64,000 nt of DNA from assembly GCF_006770285.1 (NCBI RefSeq), contig NZ_CP017195.1, positions 1,178,001-1,242,000 on the forward strand. Reading direction: 5' to 3'. The stretch's first letter is position 1, and each line of letters begins with the position of its first letter. Under the pieces are notes generated by a model. The model did not search any database. It was not told the origin of the DNA and worked only from the letters and a program-made list of their open reading frames with translations. Source of the DNA: Lactococcus paracarnosus. Its GTDB lineage: Bacteria > Bacillota > Bacilli > Lactobacillales > Streptococcaceae. The position numbers were made by a program, and so were the translations under genes. Of the stretch, positions 1 to 10,483 are shown piece after piece.

Positions 1-140
<140 letters not shown>

Positions 141-223
141 TCATCCTTACTTTTATCGTCACTGGGTAAATGTACGTCTTAAACCGTTACACATGACGGC
201 TAGCATAAGCTAATTTCATGAGC

Positions 224-1327
224 TTATTGGTAAACGTCATAATCTGTATTCGCTTTGATCAACCGTTCTGCTGTCTCTAAATCATGCTTCGTTTTAAAGG
301 TAATCTGTAACACACCATTCAGTTCAACACGCGTTTCGTTAATTTTAATATTGATAATACTTAAATGATGACAAGAAAAATAACCAAGTACATCATGTAT
401 AGCGTCTGATTTATCGGGAATACTAATGAATAGATCATAGAAATTATCCATAGCACCTTTATGAATCGGCATTTGCGAGCGAAGCTTACGTGCTTGATTG
501 AAAAATTGCCAAACCGCATCAGACTGCTGCTCTTGAATCAAGCCTTTAACTGCCTGTAATTTATCGGTAAATTGATCGATTTGATCAACCACATTATCTG
601 GATTAGACATCAAAATTTCAGCCCACATATCTGGCGAACTCTCAGCAATCCGAGTCATATCCCGAAAACCGCCAGCTGCAAGATTTTTTGTAAAGGGCAT
701 CTTGTCAGAAAAGTCATCGGCATTATTCACTAATGCTGCTGCCACAACGTGTGGAAAGTGGCTGGTTACAGCTGTCATCGCATCATGTTCAGCAGCTGAT
801 AGGTCTATAAACTTAGCATGCGTTTCAGATAAAATTAACTTGAGTTCCGCTAGGTCCTCAGGTTTTGATAAAAGTGACGGTGTCAAAATGTAATAGGCAT
901 TTTCAAACAAGAGCGCATCAGATGCAATCACACCCGTTTTATGGGATCCTGCCATCGGATGTCCACCTACAAAACGTACTGCTTGACCTGAAAATAGCTT
1001 TTCAGCGCTATTAATGATGTCTTGTTTGGTAGAACCTGAATCAGATATCAAAACATCTGGCTTTAAAGGTAAGCTTGCTAATGTCTCTAAAAATTTGATG
1101 GATAATTGGACAGGAAAATTTAATATAATCACGTCAGCGGCAACAGCCAGCTGCTCAAAATCATCTGATACTTCATCCACAAGCTTAGCTTGCATAGCAA
1201 AATCCCTAGGAGCTTGACTGCGGTTATAGGCAGTAACATGATACTCTGGATGGCCTGCTTTGATTGCACGTGCTAAAGAACCACCAATGAGACCCAGACC
1301 AGCAATCAGGATTGTTTTCTTACTCAT
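224..1327 (-). CDS. tyrA: Prephenate dehydrogenase
   Basis: Oxidative decarboxylation of prephenate to 4-hydroxyphenylpyruvate, the committed step to tyrosine. The protein has 367 residues from the ATG at 1325-1327, which follows a strong AAAGGAGG site. An upstream in-frame TTG overlaps that site and is unlikely to be used. A Rossmann nucleotide-binding loop GLGLIGGS sits at residues 10-17. The family motifs HPMAGSHKTG and SHFPH, with the catalytic His, are in the middle. The last 70 residues look like an ACT domain, which in this family usually gives tyrosine feedback control. It lies between aroC and aroA in the same operon. Confidence 0.95.
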   Translation of the reverse strand: MSKKTILIAGLGLIGGSLARAIKAGHPEYHVTAYNRSQAPRDFAMQAKLVDEVSDDFEQLAVAADVIILNFPVQLSIKFLETLASLPLKPDVLISDSGSTKQDIINSAEKLFSGQAVRFVGGHPMAGSHKTGVIASDALLFENAYYILTPSLLSKPEDLAELKLILSETHAKFIDLSAAEHDAMTAVTSHFPHVVAAALVNNADDFSDKMPFTKNLAAGGFRDMTRIAESSPDMWAEILMSNPDNVVDQIDQFTDKLQAVKGLIQEQQSDAVWQFFNQARKLRSQMPIHKGAMDNFYDLFISIPDKSDAIHDVLGYFSCHHLSIINIKINETRVELNGVLQITFKTKHDLETAERLIKANTDYDVYQ

Positions 1328-1368
1328 GATTTGGCCTCCTTTAGACAAGTAATAAAGTCAATCATGCC

Positions 1369-2535
1369 TTAAAATCCTTTGATATAGGCGTTGTGACGGG
1401 CTATATTTTCTTTGAGTTCAGCCATGTTATCTGAGGCAAATTTTGCTAAGACTTCTGTTGCTAAAACGGTTGCGACCACATGTTCAGCAACGACTGCTGC
1501 TGCTGGTACTGCCGTCGGGTCAGACCGTTCAACTTGTGCTTTATAAGGCTCGTGTGTGTCGATATCGACTGACATCAAGGGTTTGTAAAGCGTTGGAATT
1601 GGTTTCATCACACCTTTTACAACGACTAACTCACCATTTGTCATGCCGCCTTCAAAACCACCTAAGTTATTTGACTTACGTGTATAACCATCTGCTTCAT
1701 TCCAGAGGATTTCATCCATAATCTGACTACCTGGTTTATAGGCCGCATCAAAGCCAATACCAAACTCAACACCTTTAAAGGCATTGATCGAGACAACCGC
1801 TTGGGCGATTTTTGCATCCAGTTTTTTGTCCCACTGAACGTAAGAGCCTAGGCCGACGGGCAGACCACCCGCAACAACTTCTACGACACCACCGATAGTA
1901 TCGCCATCTTTTTTGGTTTGATCAATCAAGGCTTTAATGTCTGCTTCACGGTCTGGATTAACGATTGACACTTCAGACTCACTCGCACGCTTGCGAATCT
2001 CTGATACAGTCAAATTCTCAGGAATGGCCACTTCGATGCCACCAAATACGGTTACATGGCTGGCCACTTCTATCCCTAACTCTGATAATAAGCATTTAGC
2101 CACTGCACCGATCGCCACACGCATCGTTGTTTCACGCGCACTAGAGCGTTCTAAGACATTACGCAAGTCTGGAAAACGGTATTTCATACCACCGACTAGG
2201 TCAGCATGTCCAGGACGTGGTTTGGTCAGTTTACGTTGTGCTTTGAACTTGTCTTCAACGTCATCAGCACCCATAATGCTTGTCCAGTTTTTAAAATCTT
2301 TATTGGTCACATTCAGGGTAATCGGACTCCCCATGGTAACACCATGACGGACACCTGACGTAATTTCTACTTGATCACTTTCGATCAACATACGGCCACC
2401 ACGACCATAACCACCTTGGCGGCGTTTTAATTCCTGATTAATATCAGATGAACTTAACCTTAAGCCTGCAGGAATACCTTCTATAATCGCTGTTAAGCGA
2501 GGGCCATGACTTTCTCCAGCTGTGAAATATCTCAT
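1369..2535 (-). CDS. aroC: Chorismate synthase
   Basis: Converts 5-enolpyruvylshikimate-3-phosphate to chorismate using reduced FMN. The length of 388 residues is normal for the family. The three family signatures are visible: [18 protein letters not shown] near the N-terminus, [15 protein letters not shown] followed by the RSSARETT stretch in the first third, and [14 protein letters not shown] in the C-terminal half. It is transcribed with aroB upstream and tyrA 41 bases downstream. The 156-base gap between aroB and aroC shows no clear terminator and may hold an internal promoter. Confidence 0.97.
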   Translation of the reverse strand: MRYFTAGESHGPRLTAIIEGIPAGLRLSSSDINQELKRRQGGYGRGGRMLIESDQVEITSGVRHGVTMGSPITLNVTNKDFKNWTSIMGADDVEDKFKAQRKLTKPRPGHADLVGGMKYRFPDLRNVLERSSARETTMRVAIGAVAKCLLSELGIEVASHVTVFGGIEVAIPENLTVSEIRKRASESEVSIVNPDREADIKALIDQTKKDGDTIGGVVEVVAGGLPVGLGSYVQWDKKLDAKIAQAVVSINAFKGVEFGIGFDAAYKPGSQIMDEILWNEADGYTRKSNNLGGFEGGMTNGELVVVKGVMKPIPTLYKPLMSVDIDTHEPYKAQVERSDPTAVPAAAVVAEHVVATVLATEVLAKFASDNMAELKENIARHNAYIKGF

Positions 2536-2691
2536 ATTTTATCTCCATTTTCATAACGCTTATATGCTAGTCTCTCAACTCAGCAACACAGTATCTTATT
2601 TTATCATGTTTACCATAAGGCACAAACTGATAGGCCTTTTATAACCGCTTCAACTCTCATGTCGTGCGTGACAAAAGCTTACAAAACGACC

Positions 2692-3759
2692 TTAGGCTAA
2701 CCAGTCAGAAATAGCAGACATGTCGACTTCATTAATCATCGCTTGTCCAATTTTTGGCACAAGGACTGTTTTAATCAGCGCACCACGTGCTTTTTTATCC
2801 ATGGTCATGGCCTTAGTAAGACGGGCCACATCCCAGTCTGCAACAGTCGTTGGCAGATGAAATTTGACAACCATGTCACGGATTCCTTGCGTAAGTCCTG
2901 GTGCAACTAGTCCCTTTTCCTCAGCTACTTTAGTTATCTGAATCATACCAATTGCGACACCTTCACCATGCATGACGGTACCATATCCTGCTGTTGCTTC
3001 GATAGCATGACCAATCGTGTGACCAAAGTTAAGATAGAGGCGTGTGCCATTATCTAACTCATCTTCGACTACCACTTTTCTTTTGACATCACAGGCATGG
3101 TAAATCAGCGATTCAGCATTAGCAAGTAGATTATCAACCTCACCTGTCAAGCCTTGTAAGATTTCCCATAACGCAACATCAGCGATCAAGCCACACTTGA
3201 TGACTTCTCCCATACCTTCGTATAGTTCTCGTTCTCCCAAGGTTGCCAAGCAATCTGGATCTATTAAGACACCGTCAGGCTGGGTAAAGGTACCGACCAT
3301 ATTTTTGGCATAGGCAGTATTTACCCCCGTTTTCCCACCTACTGATGAGTCAACTTGTGCAGTCAAACTCGTTGCAATTTGTAGAAAATGAATGCCACGC
3401 ATATAAGTTGAGGCGACAAAACCTGCTAAATCTCCGACTACGCCACCACCGAGTGCGACGATCCCATCCGAGCGTGTCAAGCCAGTCTCAGCTAAAAACT
3501 GATAGGCAGTTTCAACTGTCGCCAGTGTCTTCGAGGCTTCCCCTTCTGGAAAGGTAAAGACAGCAACATCGAATCCTGCAGCCTCAAGTGATGCTTTCAC
3601 ACCATCGGCATATAAGCTGCCAACATGACTATCTGTTATGATTACGATTTTCTGTTGTTGCCATAGACTTGCGACCCACTCACCTGCTTGTGATAAGTAG
3701 CCCCGCGCCACGATAATATCGTAAGGATGATCTGGTAAATTTACATGTAGTTTTTTCAT
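2692..3759 (-). CDS. aroB: 3-dehydroquinate synthase
   Basis: Second step of the shikimate pathway: NAD- and metal-dependent cyclisation of DAHP to 3-dehydroquinate. It has 355 residues. The NAD-binding motif [11 protein letters not shown], the [11 protein letters not shown] loop and the metal ligands in [11 protein letters not shown] and [10 protein letters not shown] are all present. The start codon overlaps the stop codon of the upstream DUF1643 gene by 4 bases (ATGA), so translation is probably coupled. Confidence 0.97.
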   Translation of the reverse strand: MKKLHVNLPDHPYDIIVARGYLSQAGEWVASLWQQQKIVIITDSHVGSLYADGVKASLEAAGFDVAVFTFPEGEASKTLATVETAYQFLAETGLTRSDGIVALGGGVVGDLAGFVASTYMRGIHFLQIATSLTAQVDSSVGGKTGVNTAYAKNMVGTFTQPDGVLIDPDCLATLGERELYEGMGEVIKCGLIADVALWEILQGLTGEVDNLLANAESLIYHACDVKRKVVVEDELDNGTRLYLNFGHTIGHAIEATAGYGTVMHGEGVAIGMIQITKVAEEKGLVAPGLTQGIRDMVVKFHLPTTVADWDVARLTKAMTMDKKARGALIKTVLVPKIGQAMINEVDMSAISDWLA

Positions 3760-4334
3760 AAATAACGTTTCCTTTCAGCTTCAACCTTTAGATAAAGAGG
3801 GTGTCTTGGATTGCCAGCCTTGGTTGGCTCAGCAAAATGGAAAATCTTGATACCTTGCGCTTTTAAGACAGCTAAAATCGCATCCCGTCCTTGCCGTAAA
3901 GCTTCATACTTAAGATCTCCCCAAGCACCCCAAACTTCTGTAATCTCATGCTCACGTAAAAATGCGCTGAGCACTGCGATGTTTTCTTTGGACAAGGTTT
4001 GATCAAAGGCATCCATATTCACTGCATCAGTCGCGCGTTCTGGGTAGGTATTAAAAACAACCCAGCCATCATAGCCTAATTTTTGACTGGCCGAAATGAC
4101 ACGATTGACGGTTCTATCACTGCTTTGGTCTCTGGCAGCCGAAGGGTTCATACAGATGGCAACCAGTGGTCGCTTGCTTACTTTACCAATGCCAAACCGA
4201 TAAGGCTGATAGTGAGTTGGCTCAACCCAGTCAGGTGATTCACCTGCTGGATAGTGGACAACAAGCTTGGTCACTTTAGCATCTGTAGTTTGTTTTTGAT
4301 TAGCTATTTTCGGTGTAGCTGTCTGCTTATCCAT
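3756..4334 (-). CDS. DUF1643 family protein inside the aro operon
   Basis: A 192-residue protein of the DUF1643 family, of unknown biochemical function. The family-like core begins around residue 45 (YRFGIG...[13 protein letters not shown]) and continues through SSDRTVNRV and [12 protein letters not shown]. The first 35 residues are polar and low in complexity. There is no signal peptide or membrane segment. It overlaps aroE by 8 bases and aroB by 4 bases, so it must be co-transcribed and probably co-translated with the aromatic pathway. That placement does not establish a role in it. The start at 4334 lies within the last codons of aroE, preceded by GGAAG. Confidence 0.8.
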   Translation of the reverse strand: MDKQTATPKIANQKQTTDAKVTKLVVHYPAGESPDWVEPTHYQPYRFGIGKVSKRPLVAICMNPSAARDQSSDRTVNRVISASQKLGYDGWVVFNTYPERATDAVNMDAFDQTLSKENIAVLSAFLREHEITEVWGAWGDLKYEALRQGRDAILAVLKAQGIKIFHFAEPTKAGNPRHPLYLKVEAERKRYL

Positions 4335-5145
4335 ATACTTTTTCTTCCAATTTTGGCCAAATCAAGTCAGTTGGCATGTCTTTTCCTGTCCATAGGGTAA
4401 AACTTTCTGCTGCCTGATAAAGCAACATCCCTAAGCCATTCACTGTTTGATTACCTTGTGACTTGGCATATTTGATCAAGGGCGTTTCGATTGGCTTATA
4501 AATCACATCAGCAACAATCATGTCTTTGGGCAGTTTCATATCGGATGGAATTGGCATACTGATGCCATCCATGCCAAGACTGGTCGTATTAATCAATAAA
4601 TCACCAGTCAAACTCGTGAGCTCTGATAAGGGTTTGAAGATGATCTCTCCTGGATAGCCTGCAAATAGGTCTGGTTTGTAGGTCCTATTATAAACTGTAA
4701 TTTTGCCTGCACCTTGTAATGCAGCCTCAGCTATAATCGCACGTGCAGCCCCTCCAGCACCAATGACCGTAATCTCACTATCTTTGATGACAAAATCTTT
4801 AAGCGATTTGAAAAATCCCAAACCATCTGTTGAGGTACCAAACAAATGACCATCTTGATTGACGATCGTGTTGATGGCACCCGTCAGTTTAGCAACTTCT
4901 GAAAGCTCATCCATATAAGGGAGTGCGGCTTCTTTATAAGGCATAGACAAATTAGCCCCATACATCTCTAGGGACTTGATCGACGCTATTGTTGTTTGTA
5001 AATCCTGCTCAACTATCTCAAATGCAAGATAGACACCATTCTCATTAAGCTGCTCAAATGAAAAGTTATGTATTAGTGGTGACAGAGAGTGTTTGATTGG
5101 GTTTGCAATGACTGCTGCTAATCTAGTCTGACCATTTATTTCCAT
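4327..5145 (-). CDS. aroE: Shikimate dehydrogenase (NADP+)
   Basis: Reduces 3-dehydroshikimate to shikimate. It has 272 residues. Substrate-binding SLSPLIHN and the catalytic Lys in NLSMPYKEAALP are in the N-terminal half. The NADP-binding loop VIGAGGAARAI is near residue 130, and the GLGMLLYQAAESF motif is near the end. It is the first gene of the aro operon. No Shine-Dalgarno sequence precedes the ATG. Instead a good -10 element ends only 5 bases before it, so the transcript is predicted to be leaderless. aroD is not here; it lies alone near 26.3 kb. Confidence 0.96.
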   Translation of the reverse strand: MEINGQTRLAAVIANPIKHSLSPLIHNFSFEQLNENGVYLAFEIVEQDLQTTIASIKSLEMYGANLSMPYKEAALPYMDELSEVAKLTGAINTIVNQDGHLFGTSTDGLGFFKSLKDFVIKDSEITVIGAGGAARAIIAEAALQGAGKITVYNRTYKPDLFAGYPGEIIFKPLSELTSLTGDLLINTTSLGMDGISMPIPSDMKLPKDMIVADVIYKPIETPLIKYAKSQGNQTVNGLGMLLYQAAESFTLWTGKDMPTDLIWPKLEEKVYG

Positions 5146-5150
5146 ATCTT

Positions 5151-5179
5151 ATTTTAACGTAATTTTCCGAATTTTTCAA
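5151..5179 (-). promoter_or_regulatory. Predicted sigma-A promoter of the aro operon, start site at the aroE ATG
   Basis: On the minus strand a TTGAAA -35 (5174-5179) is followed by a 17-base spacer and a TAAAAT -10 (5151-5156). The aroE ATG is the sixth to eighth base after the -10, exactly where transcription should begin. The spacing and hexamers are good; the start site itself is inferred. Confidence 0.6.
5161..5175. promoter_or_regulatory. Possible CodY box overlapping the aroE promoter
   Basis: AATTTTCCGAATTTT matches the lactococcal CodY consensus (AATTTTCWGAAAATT) at 12 of 15 positions and lies in the spacer and -35 of the predicted aro promoter. CodY represses amino acid biosynthesis when branched-chain amino acids are plentiful, so the position would suit repression. 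AT-rich DNA gives such matches by chance. Confidence 0.3.
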
Positions 5180-5235
5180 TATTAGTCAGCAAACAAAGGC
5201 AGTTAACCCGTGTATGTAAAAGTTCCTTTTAAGCA

Positions 5236-5269
5236 AACAAAAATCGAAAACGGGATACACGTTCTCGAT
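5236..5269 (-). terminator. Intrinsic terminator of the beta-glucoside PTS operon
   Basis: Read on the minus strand, ATCGAGAACG pairs with CGTTTTCGAT (10 bp including one G-U) around a 7-base loop and is followed by TTTTTGTTTG. It lies about 65 bases after the regulator stop codon. A second overlapping pairing (5241-5250 with 5276-5285) also exists. Confidence 0.75.
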
Positions 5270-5332
5270 TCTTGATTTTCGATTTCTTGAGGTATGTGCT
5301 ATATTTAAGCTCAATCTCAACATTTAGTCTCT

Positions 5333-7228
5333 TTAGTCGCCAGCCATGACCATTGCCTTTAAGGTACTGATAAAGTCAGCATGACTGCTACAACTACTCA
5401 GTTTTTTGGCATTCATGTCGTCTGATACTAGCATAATAAACTGCTCAAAGAAGCGATTAAATACCCGAGCATCAGCTTGATTAATGGCGATACAGGCGAC
5501 TAATTTAACGGGATAGTTCTCCCATATGATGGCATGCCTTAATGTCATGATACTCACACCACTTTTAAAGGCAACACGTGCCACAGCATGCGGTACGGCA
5601 ATACCCGATGGAAAACTCGTTGGCGACATCTTTTCTCGCTTCTCAACTTCACATAAAAACATCTGATCAACATAATCTGCTTGCTGCATACGCTGATAGA
5701 GTCGCTTGCGAATCATGACCGGCGTAAGATCTTTTGATGCAACCTGACCAAAATATAAGTCGGCCGGTATAAGCGTATCAATCAGATGGCAGATATGACT
5801 GTTCTTGCGTGTCATGCTCAAGGTATCAATCGCCTGAGCTATTTTTTTCAAATCTTTAGCCCTCAGAAAGGGTTGTACCTTAACCACATGCTCATAAGCG
5901 GATGCGATAGCTTGATCAGTTGTTATCAGTAGCTCAGAAGACAAGGGGGCTAGATCACTTTTTTCAATCACATCAACCGTTACGCGCTTACCAAAATAGC
6001 TCATGAGTTTCTCACGCATTTTCTTGCCGATATCATGATAGTCATTAACAAATAAGTACAGACTCATCCGATTTTTATCATATCGCTCATTCTCTAAATA
6101 AGCACCGATATGTAGCGCAATGAAGGCAATTTCATCATCGTTGATCTTAATCGACAGCTGTTCTTGAATTAAAGAAGCGATGTAAACTGCCAAATCATAG
6201 GTCAGCGGATAGGCGCTTTTTAAATCCATTAGACTATTGTTTCTTGTAAACGTATCATATCTTGATCTGTGATATAGACTTTGTAAATGGATGGCTAGCT
6301 GGTTGAAAAAAGCAGTATCATGTAAATCGACTAGATAGGTCCGTTCAACTTCTGCTAGCACTTTTTCAAGTGCTTGTATAATCTCTGGATCAACAAAGCA
6401 TGTAAACGACTCATTTGTTATGGGAGTCTGTGTTTCATTTGCCATGCCAATGAAGAGTAATGATAACTGAACTAGCTCGATCTCTGAGAAATAAATCTCG
6501 TATTCTTGAGTTAATCTGTCAGCAATTTCTTCCGCGATTTTAAAAGTCGATTTACGCTTCAATATCTCAGGTTTTGGACAGCTCATCAAGGTATGACCTT
6601 GCTTAATCCGCTCCATGCTAATCGCTAAATGCAAACTGATATTGTCTAATACATACTGATTCAGTTGAATATGATGCGCTGATAAAACCTCTTGAACTAG
6701 CCCATTCAACTTGTATAGTGACAGATAACCAATCATATCTTGAATCGTTTGCTTTAACTTTTCTTGCAGGTCACTCTCATCATACAAAAGTGAAATCAAG
6801 TAGCCTCGTTTAGCACGTTCAGTCCCAGTTAGCTTAACATAGTTACCCTCAAATACGATTTGAATAGGGTCATTTAAAAGGTTGCTTTTTAAGCGTTGGA
6901 TATCCTGTTTTAAAGTGGATTCAGAGATAAACAAACTATCTGCCAAGTCGTAAAAATCAACACCTTTTTTAGGCTGCTTTAGCAGGGCTAAAAAAATACG
7001 AGAAACTCTATCAACTTCACCATTGTTCTGATACTTTTTATTTTCATTAAAACGATAGCCCAAACGACTAGACAAAATAAGAGAAGGATGTGACTGATTC
7101 AGTTTGGCTACTCTGTTTCTGATGGTACGGGTTGTGCATGAACAAAATACCGCCAGTTCAGCTGACGTTACCCAGTCTGAGATTTTTTTTAAGTAGTTAC
7201 ACAAGTCTTTCTCTTTTTTACTCAACAT
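5333..7228 (-). CDS. PRD-containing transcriptional regulator of the LicR/MtlR type with C-terminal EIIA domain
   Basis: A 631-residue multidomain activator, the usual partner of a beta-glucoside or cellobiose PTS. In order: an N-terminal winged helix-turn-helix (about 1-70), a second HTH of the Mga/BglG type (about 80-150), two PTS regulation domains (His in NISLHLAISMER and in AIHLQSLYHR and IALHIGAYLE), an EIIB-like segment (about 390-480) and a PTS-EIIA(Fru/Mtl)-like domain with GIAVPHAVARV. Known members are controlled by phosphorylation of the PRD histidines. It is the last gene of the operon, behind the glucosidase, with a very strong GGAGGTGA ribosome site. It probably activates the promoter near 12.1 kb. 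It lacks the RNA-binding CAT domain of antiterminators. Confidence 0.85.
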   Translation of the reverse strand: MLSKKEKDLCNYLKKISDWVTSAELAVFCSCTTRTIRNRVAKLNQSHPSLILSSRLGYRFNENKKYQNNGEVDRVSRIFLALLKQPKKGVDFYDLADSLFISESTLKQDIQRLKSNLLNDPIQIVFEGNYVKLTGTERAKRGYLISLLYDESDLQEKLKQTIQDMIGYLSLYKLNGLVQEVLSAHHIQLNQYVLDNISLHLAISMERIKQGHTLMSCPKPEILKRKSTFKIAEEIADRLTQEYEIYFSEIELVQLSLLFIGMANETQTPITNESFTCFVDPEIIQALEKVLAEVERTYLVDLHDTAFFNQLAIHLQSLYHRSRYDTFTRNNSLMDLKSAYPLTYDLAVYIASLIQEQLSIKINDDEIAFIALHIGAYLENERYDKNRMSLYLFVNDYHDIGKKMREKLMSYFGKRVTVDVIEKSDLAPLSSELLITTDQAIASAYEHVVKVQPFLRAKDLKKIAQAIDTLSMTRKNSHICHLIDTLIPADLYFGQVASKDLTPVMIRKRLYQRMQQADYVDQMFLCEVEKREKMSPTSFPSGIAVPHAVARVAFKSGVSIMTLRHAIIWENYPVKLVACIAINQADARVFNRFFEQFIMLVSDDMNAKKLSSCSSHADFISTLKAMVMAGD

Positions 7229-7245
7229 TCAGTCACCTCCACCCC

Positions 7246-7278
7246 AATAAAAGATAGTACTAGCTACCATCTTTTATT
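7246..7278 (-). other. Hairpin between the glucosidase and regulator genes
   Basis: AATAAAAGAT (7246-7255) and ATCTTTTATT (7269-7278) are a perfect 10-bp inverted repeat with a 13-base loop in the 101-base gap between the two cistrons. On the minus strand it is followed by GGGGTGG rather than a T run, so it is not a standard terminator. It could protect or separate mRNA segments. Confidence 0.5.
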
Positions 7279-7329
7279 ATTAAATATATATTTTAAAAAC
7301 TAACAGCAAGTTAGCTATTCCGGGATCTT

Positions 7330-8775
<1,446 letters not shown>

Positions 8776-9174
8776 CTAGCCCTCCTTACTTTCTAACGTA
8801 TTTTTCTGTATGTTGTTTTCTGCCAAATTTTGAAACAGACGCACCATGTGTTCGCCTATCAAAATTTCACTCTGTGCTGTCATCAAGGTATCTTGCGCGT
8901 GACAAAATAGCGTTGAATAACGGATTTGATTACCTGAGGCTTCCATCTGTAAGGTATCTGTTTGTAAACCGTGGGCAATGACGACTTCCTTTTTGGCATC
9001 AGCTAACTGCGCTTGCGCATCTTGAAATGTTAGTGCTTCTAACGCCTCAAGTGATGCGACTAAATGTGCTCTTGCATTGCCAGCATGAACGAGAATTGCC
9101 ATAGACAGCTGATTTAGCTGATCACAGGCTGCGAGATTATCTAGTTTATCTGTTTTATTTTTTTTATCTGTCAT
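8776..9174 (-). CDS. PTS lactose/cellobiose-family EIIA component
   Basis: A 132-residue cytosolic phosphocarrier that passes phosphate from HPr to EIIB. The family core starts near residue 20. The phosphorylated His is expected at His92 in FCHAQDTLMTA, matching the HAQD-LMT motif of lactose/cellobiose EIIA. The first 16 residues are Lys/Asp-rich, and the end is a little longer than usual. It lies in the operon between the second EIIC and the glucosidase, with a GGAGG site 10 bases before the ATG. Confidence 0.92.
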   Translation of the reverse strand: MTDKKNKTDKLDNLAACDQLNQLSMAILVHAGNARAHLVASLEALEALTFQDAQAQLADAKKEVVIAHGLQTDTLQMEASGNQIRYSTLFCHAQDTLMTAQSEILIGEHMVRLFQNLAENNIQKNTLESKEG

Positions 9175-9244
9175 AATGATATGACCTCCTACTATATCTA
9201 GTTTTTATTTATTATGAATAGTTAATTTGACCAAGGTCACCAGC

Positions 9245-10483
9245 TCATAAGCCTTGTGCTTCCTTTTTAAGTAACGTATTATCGTAGGCCTTGAAAAAGG
9301 GTAAGAAGACTAACCAAGACACGATAAATAGGAGGATGCAAAGGACGATTGCCCGACCATCCTGAGTTGCCAAATAGGATGCGACTGGATAAGGCATATA
9401 CCATAACAAAAAGGTACTCGATGGGATAGTCACTAAACCGATTTTCATCACACCATAAACGATTGTGGGAATGAGGAGTCCATTTAACCACATGGGTACC
9501 ATCAAATAGGGGTTAAAGGCGATCGGGGCACCAAAAACTAGGGGTTCATTGATGTTAAAAAGTGATGGGATCATCACTGCTTTCCCCACTGCCTTGAGTT
9601 GAGCTGACTTGCTTAAGACAAGCATCATTACTGATAAAGACAGTGTTGCTCCTAAACCACCGATTGCCGCAACTGAGTAGCAGGTTTCAGTCGTGGCGAT
9701 ATTAACTGCCTGACTACCACTTGCGATTGCTGCTGCATTCGCGGCCAGAGCTGACATGTAGACAGGATCAATGACAGGCATCATCACCCAGCTCGAAATA
9801 CCGAAAGTATATAGAAAGACTGGGATAAAAACTGAGAGAACAAAACCTGGGTAGGTCTGAATGATACTTGCTAACGGCCTAAATAAGACGAGGACGATAT
9901 CAAAGAAATCCAGTCGAAACTGAAAAGTAATCAGCCACCCACAAAAGAGAATGAAGGTAATGGGTAACAAGTTATTAAACCAACCAACGACAAAATCGGG
10001 AATCGGGGTATCCTCACTAAAGAAGGAATACTTAGCCGCGATAGACATGACAAGCCCAGAAAAGAGACCTGTCAACATAGATAAGAACATCCCCGTTGCG
10101 CCAAAGCGAGATAATATGAAAGTCACCTTTCCATCTGCTGTGATCGTGGGAAATAGGAGCATCATAAAGAGGACTAGTGAGGTGGCACCACTTATTAGTT
10201 TCTGTGAACCAAAGCCCTTCTTCTCCATCAAGAAATAGGGAATTAAGAAGGCGACAACTAAGGCGTACATACCAAAAGAGAAGTCACTAATCATCGACAA
10301 ATCGGGTATGCTACTGATTATATTTTTAAGTAAGGCAAACATGGTGATGAGTGACCCGACAAAAACAAGGGGCAGAGCTGCCATAATGGCATCTTGAATG
10401 GCTGAAACCCAAGGATTATTGACGACTTTATTAACTTTAGGTGCAAAAGACTCTGTCATAAATCGCATCATTTTTTTCATCAT
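9245..10483 (-). CDS. PTS lactose/cellobiose-family EIIC permease, second copy
   Basis: A 412-residue integral membrane sugar permease with about ten hydrophobic segments. The family's NEPLVFGAPIAFNPYLMVP substrate-loop motif is present, and TTETCYSVAAIGG lies just before it. It is closely similar along its whole length to the EIIC encoded immediately upstream, so the pair arose by tandem duplication. Differences cluster in the 230-280 segment and at the C-terminus. The start overlaps the stop of the first EIIC by 4 bases. Having no EIIB of its own, it presumably shares the single EIIB and EIIA of the operon. Confidence 0.9.
   Translation of the reverse strand: MMKKMMRFMTESFAPKVNKVVNNPWVSAIQDAIMAALPLVFVGSLITMFALLKNIISSIPDLSMISDFSFGMYALVVAFLIPYFLMEKKGFGSQKLISGATSLVLFMMLLFPTITADGKVTFILSRFGATGMFLSMLTGLFSGLVMSIAAKYSFFSEDTPIPDFVVGWFNNLLPITFILFCGWLITFQFRLDFFDIVLVLFRPLASIIQTYPGFVLSVFIPVFLYTFGISSWVMMPVIDPVYMSALAANAAAIASGSQAVNIATTETCYSVAAIGGLGATLSLSVMMLVLSKSAQLKAVGKAVMIPSLFNINEPLVFGAPIAFNPYLMVPMWLNGLLIPTIVYGVMKIGLVTIPSSTFLLWYMPYPVASYLATQDGRAIVLCILLFIVSWLVFLPFFKAYDNTLLKKEAQGL

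Noticed and set aside
1443..1721. Open frame antisense to aroC, and many similar long antisense frames (for example 1937-2347, 40409-40897, 61761-62129)
   Set aside because: They lie wholly opposite well-supported genes, have no ribosome sites or family features and follow from the codon use of the sense strand.
7246..7278. Ribonucleic antiterminator for the PRD regulator
   Set aside because: The regulator has DNA-binding HTH domains and lacks the RNA-binding CAT domain. The hairpin is not followed by a terminator and lies downstream of the glucosidase gene.
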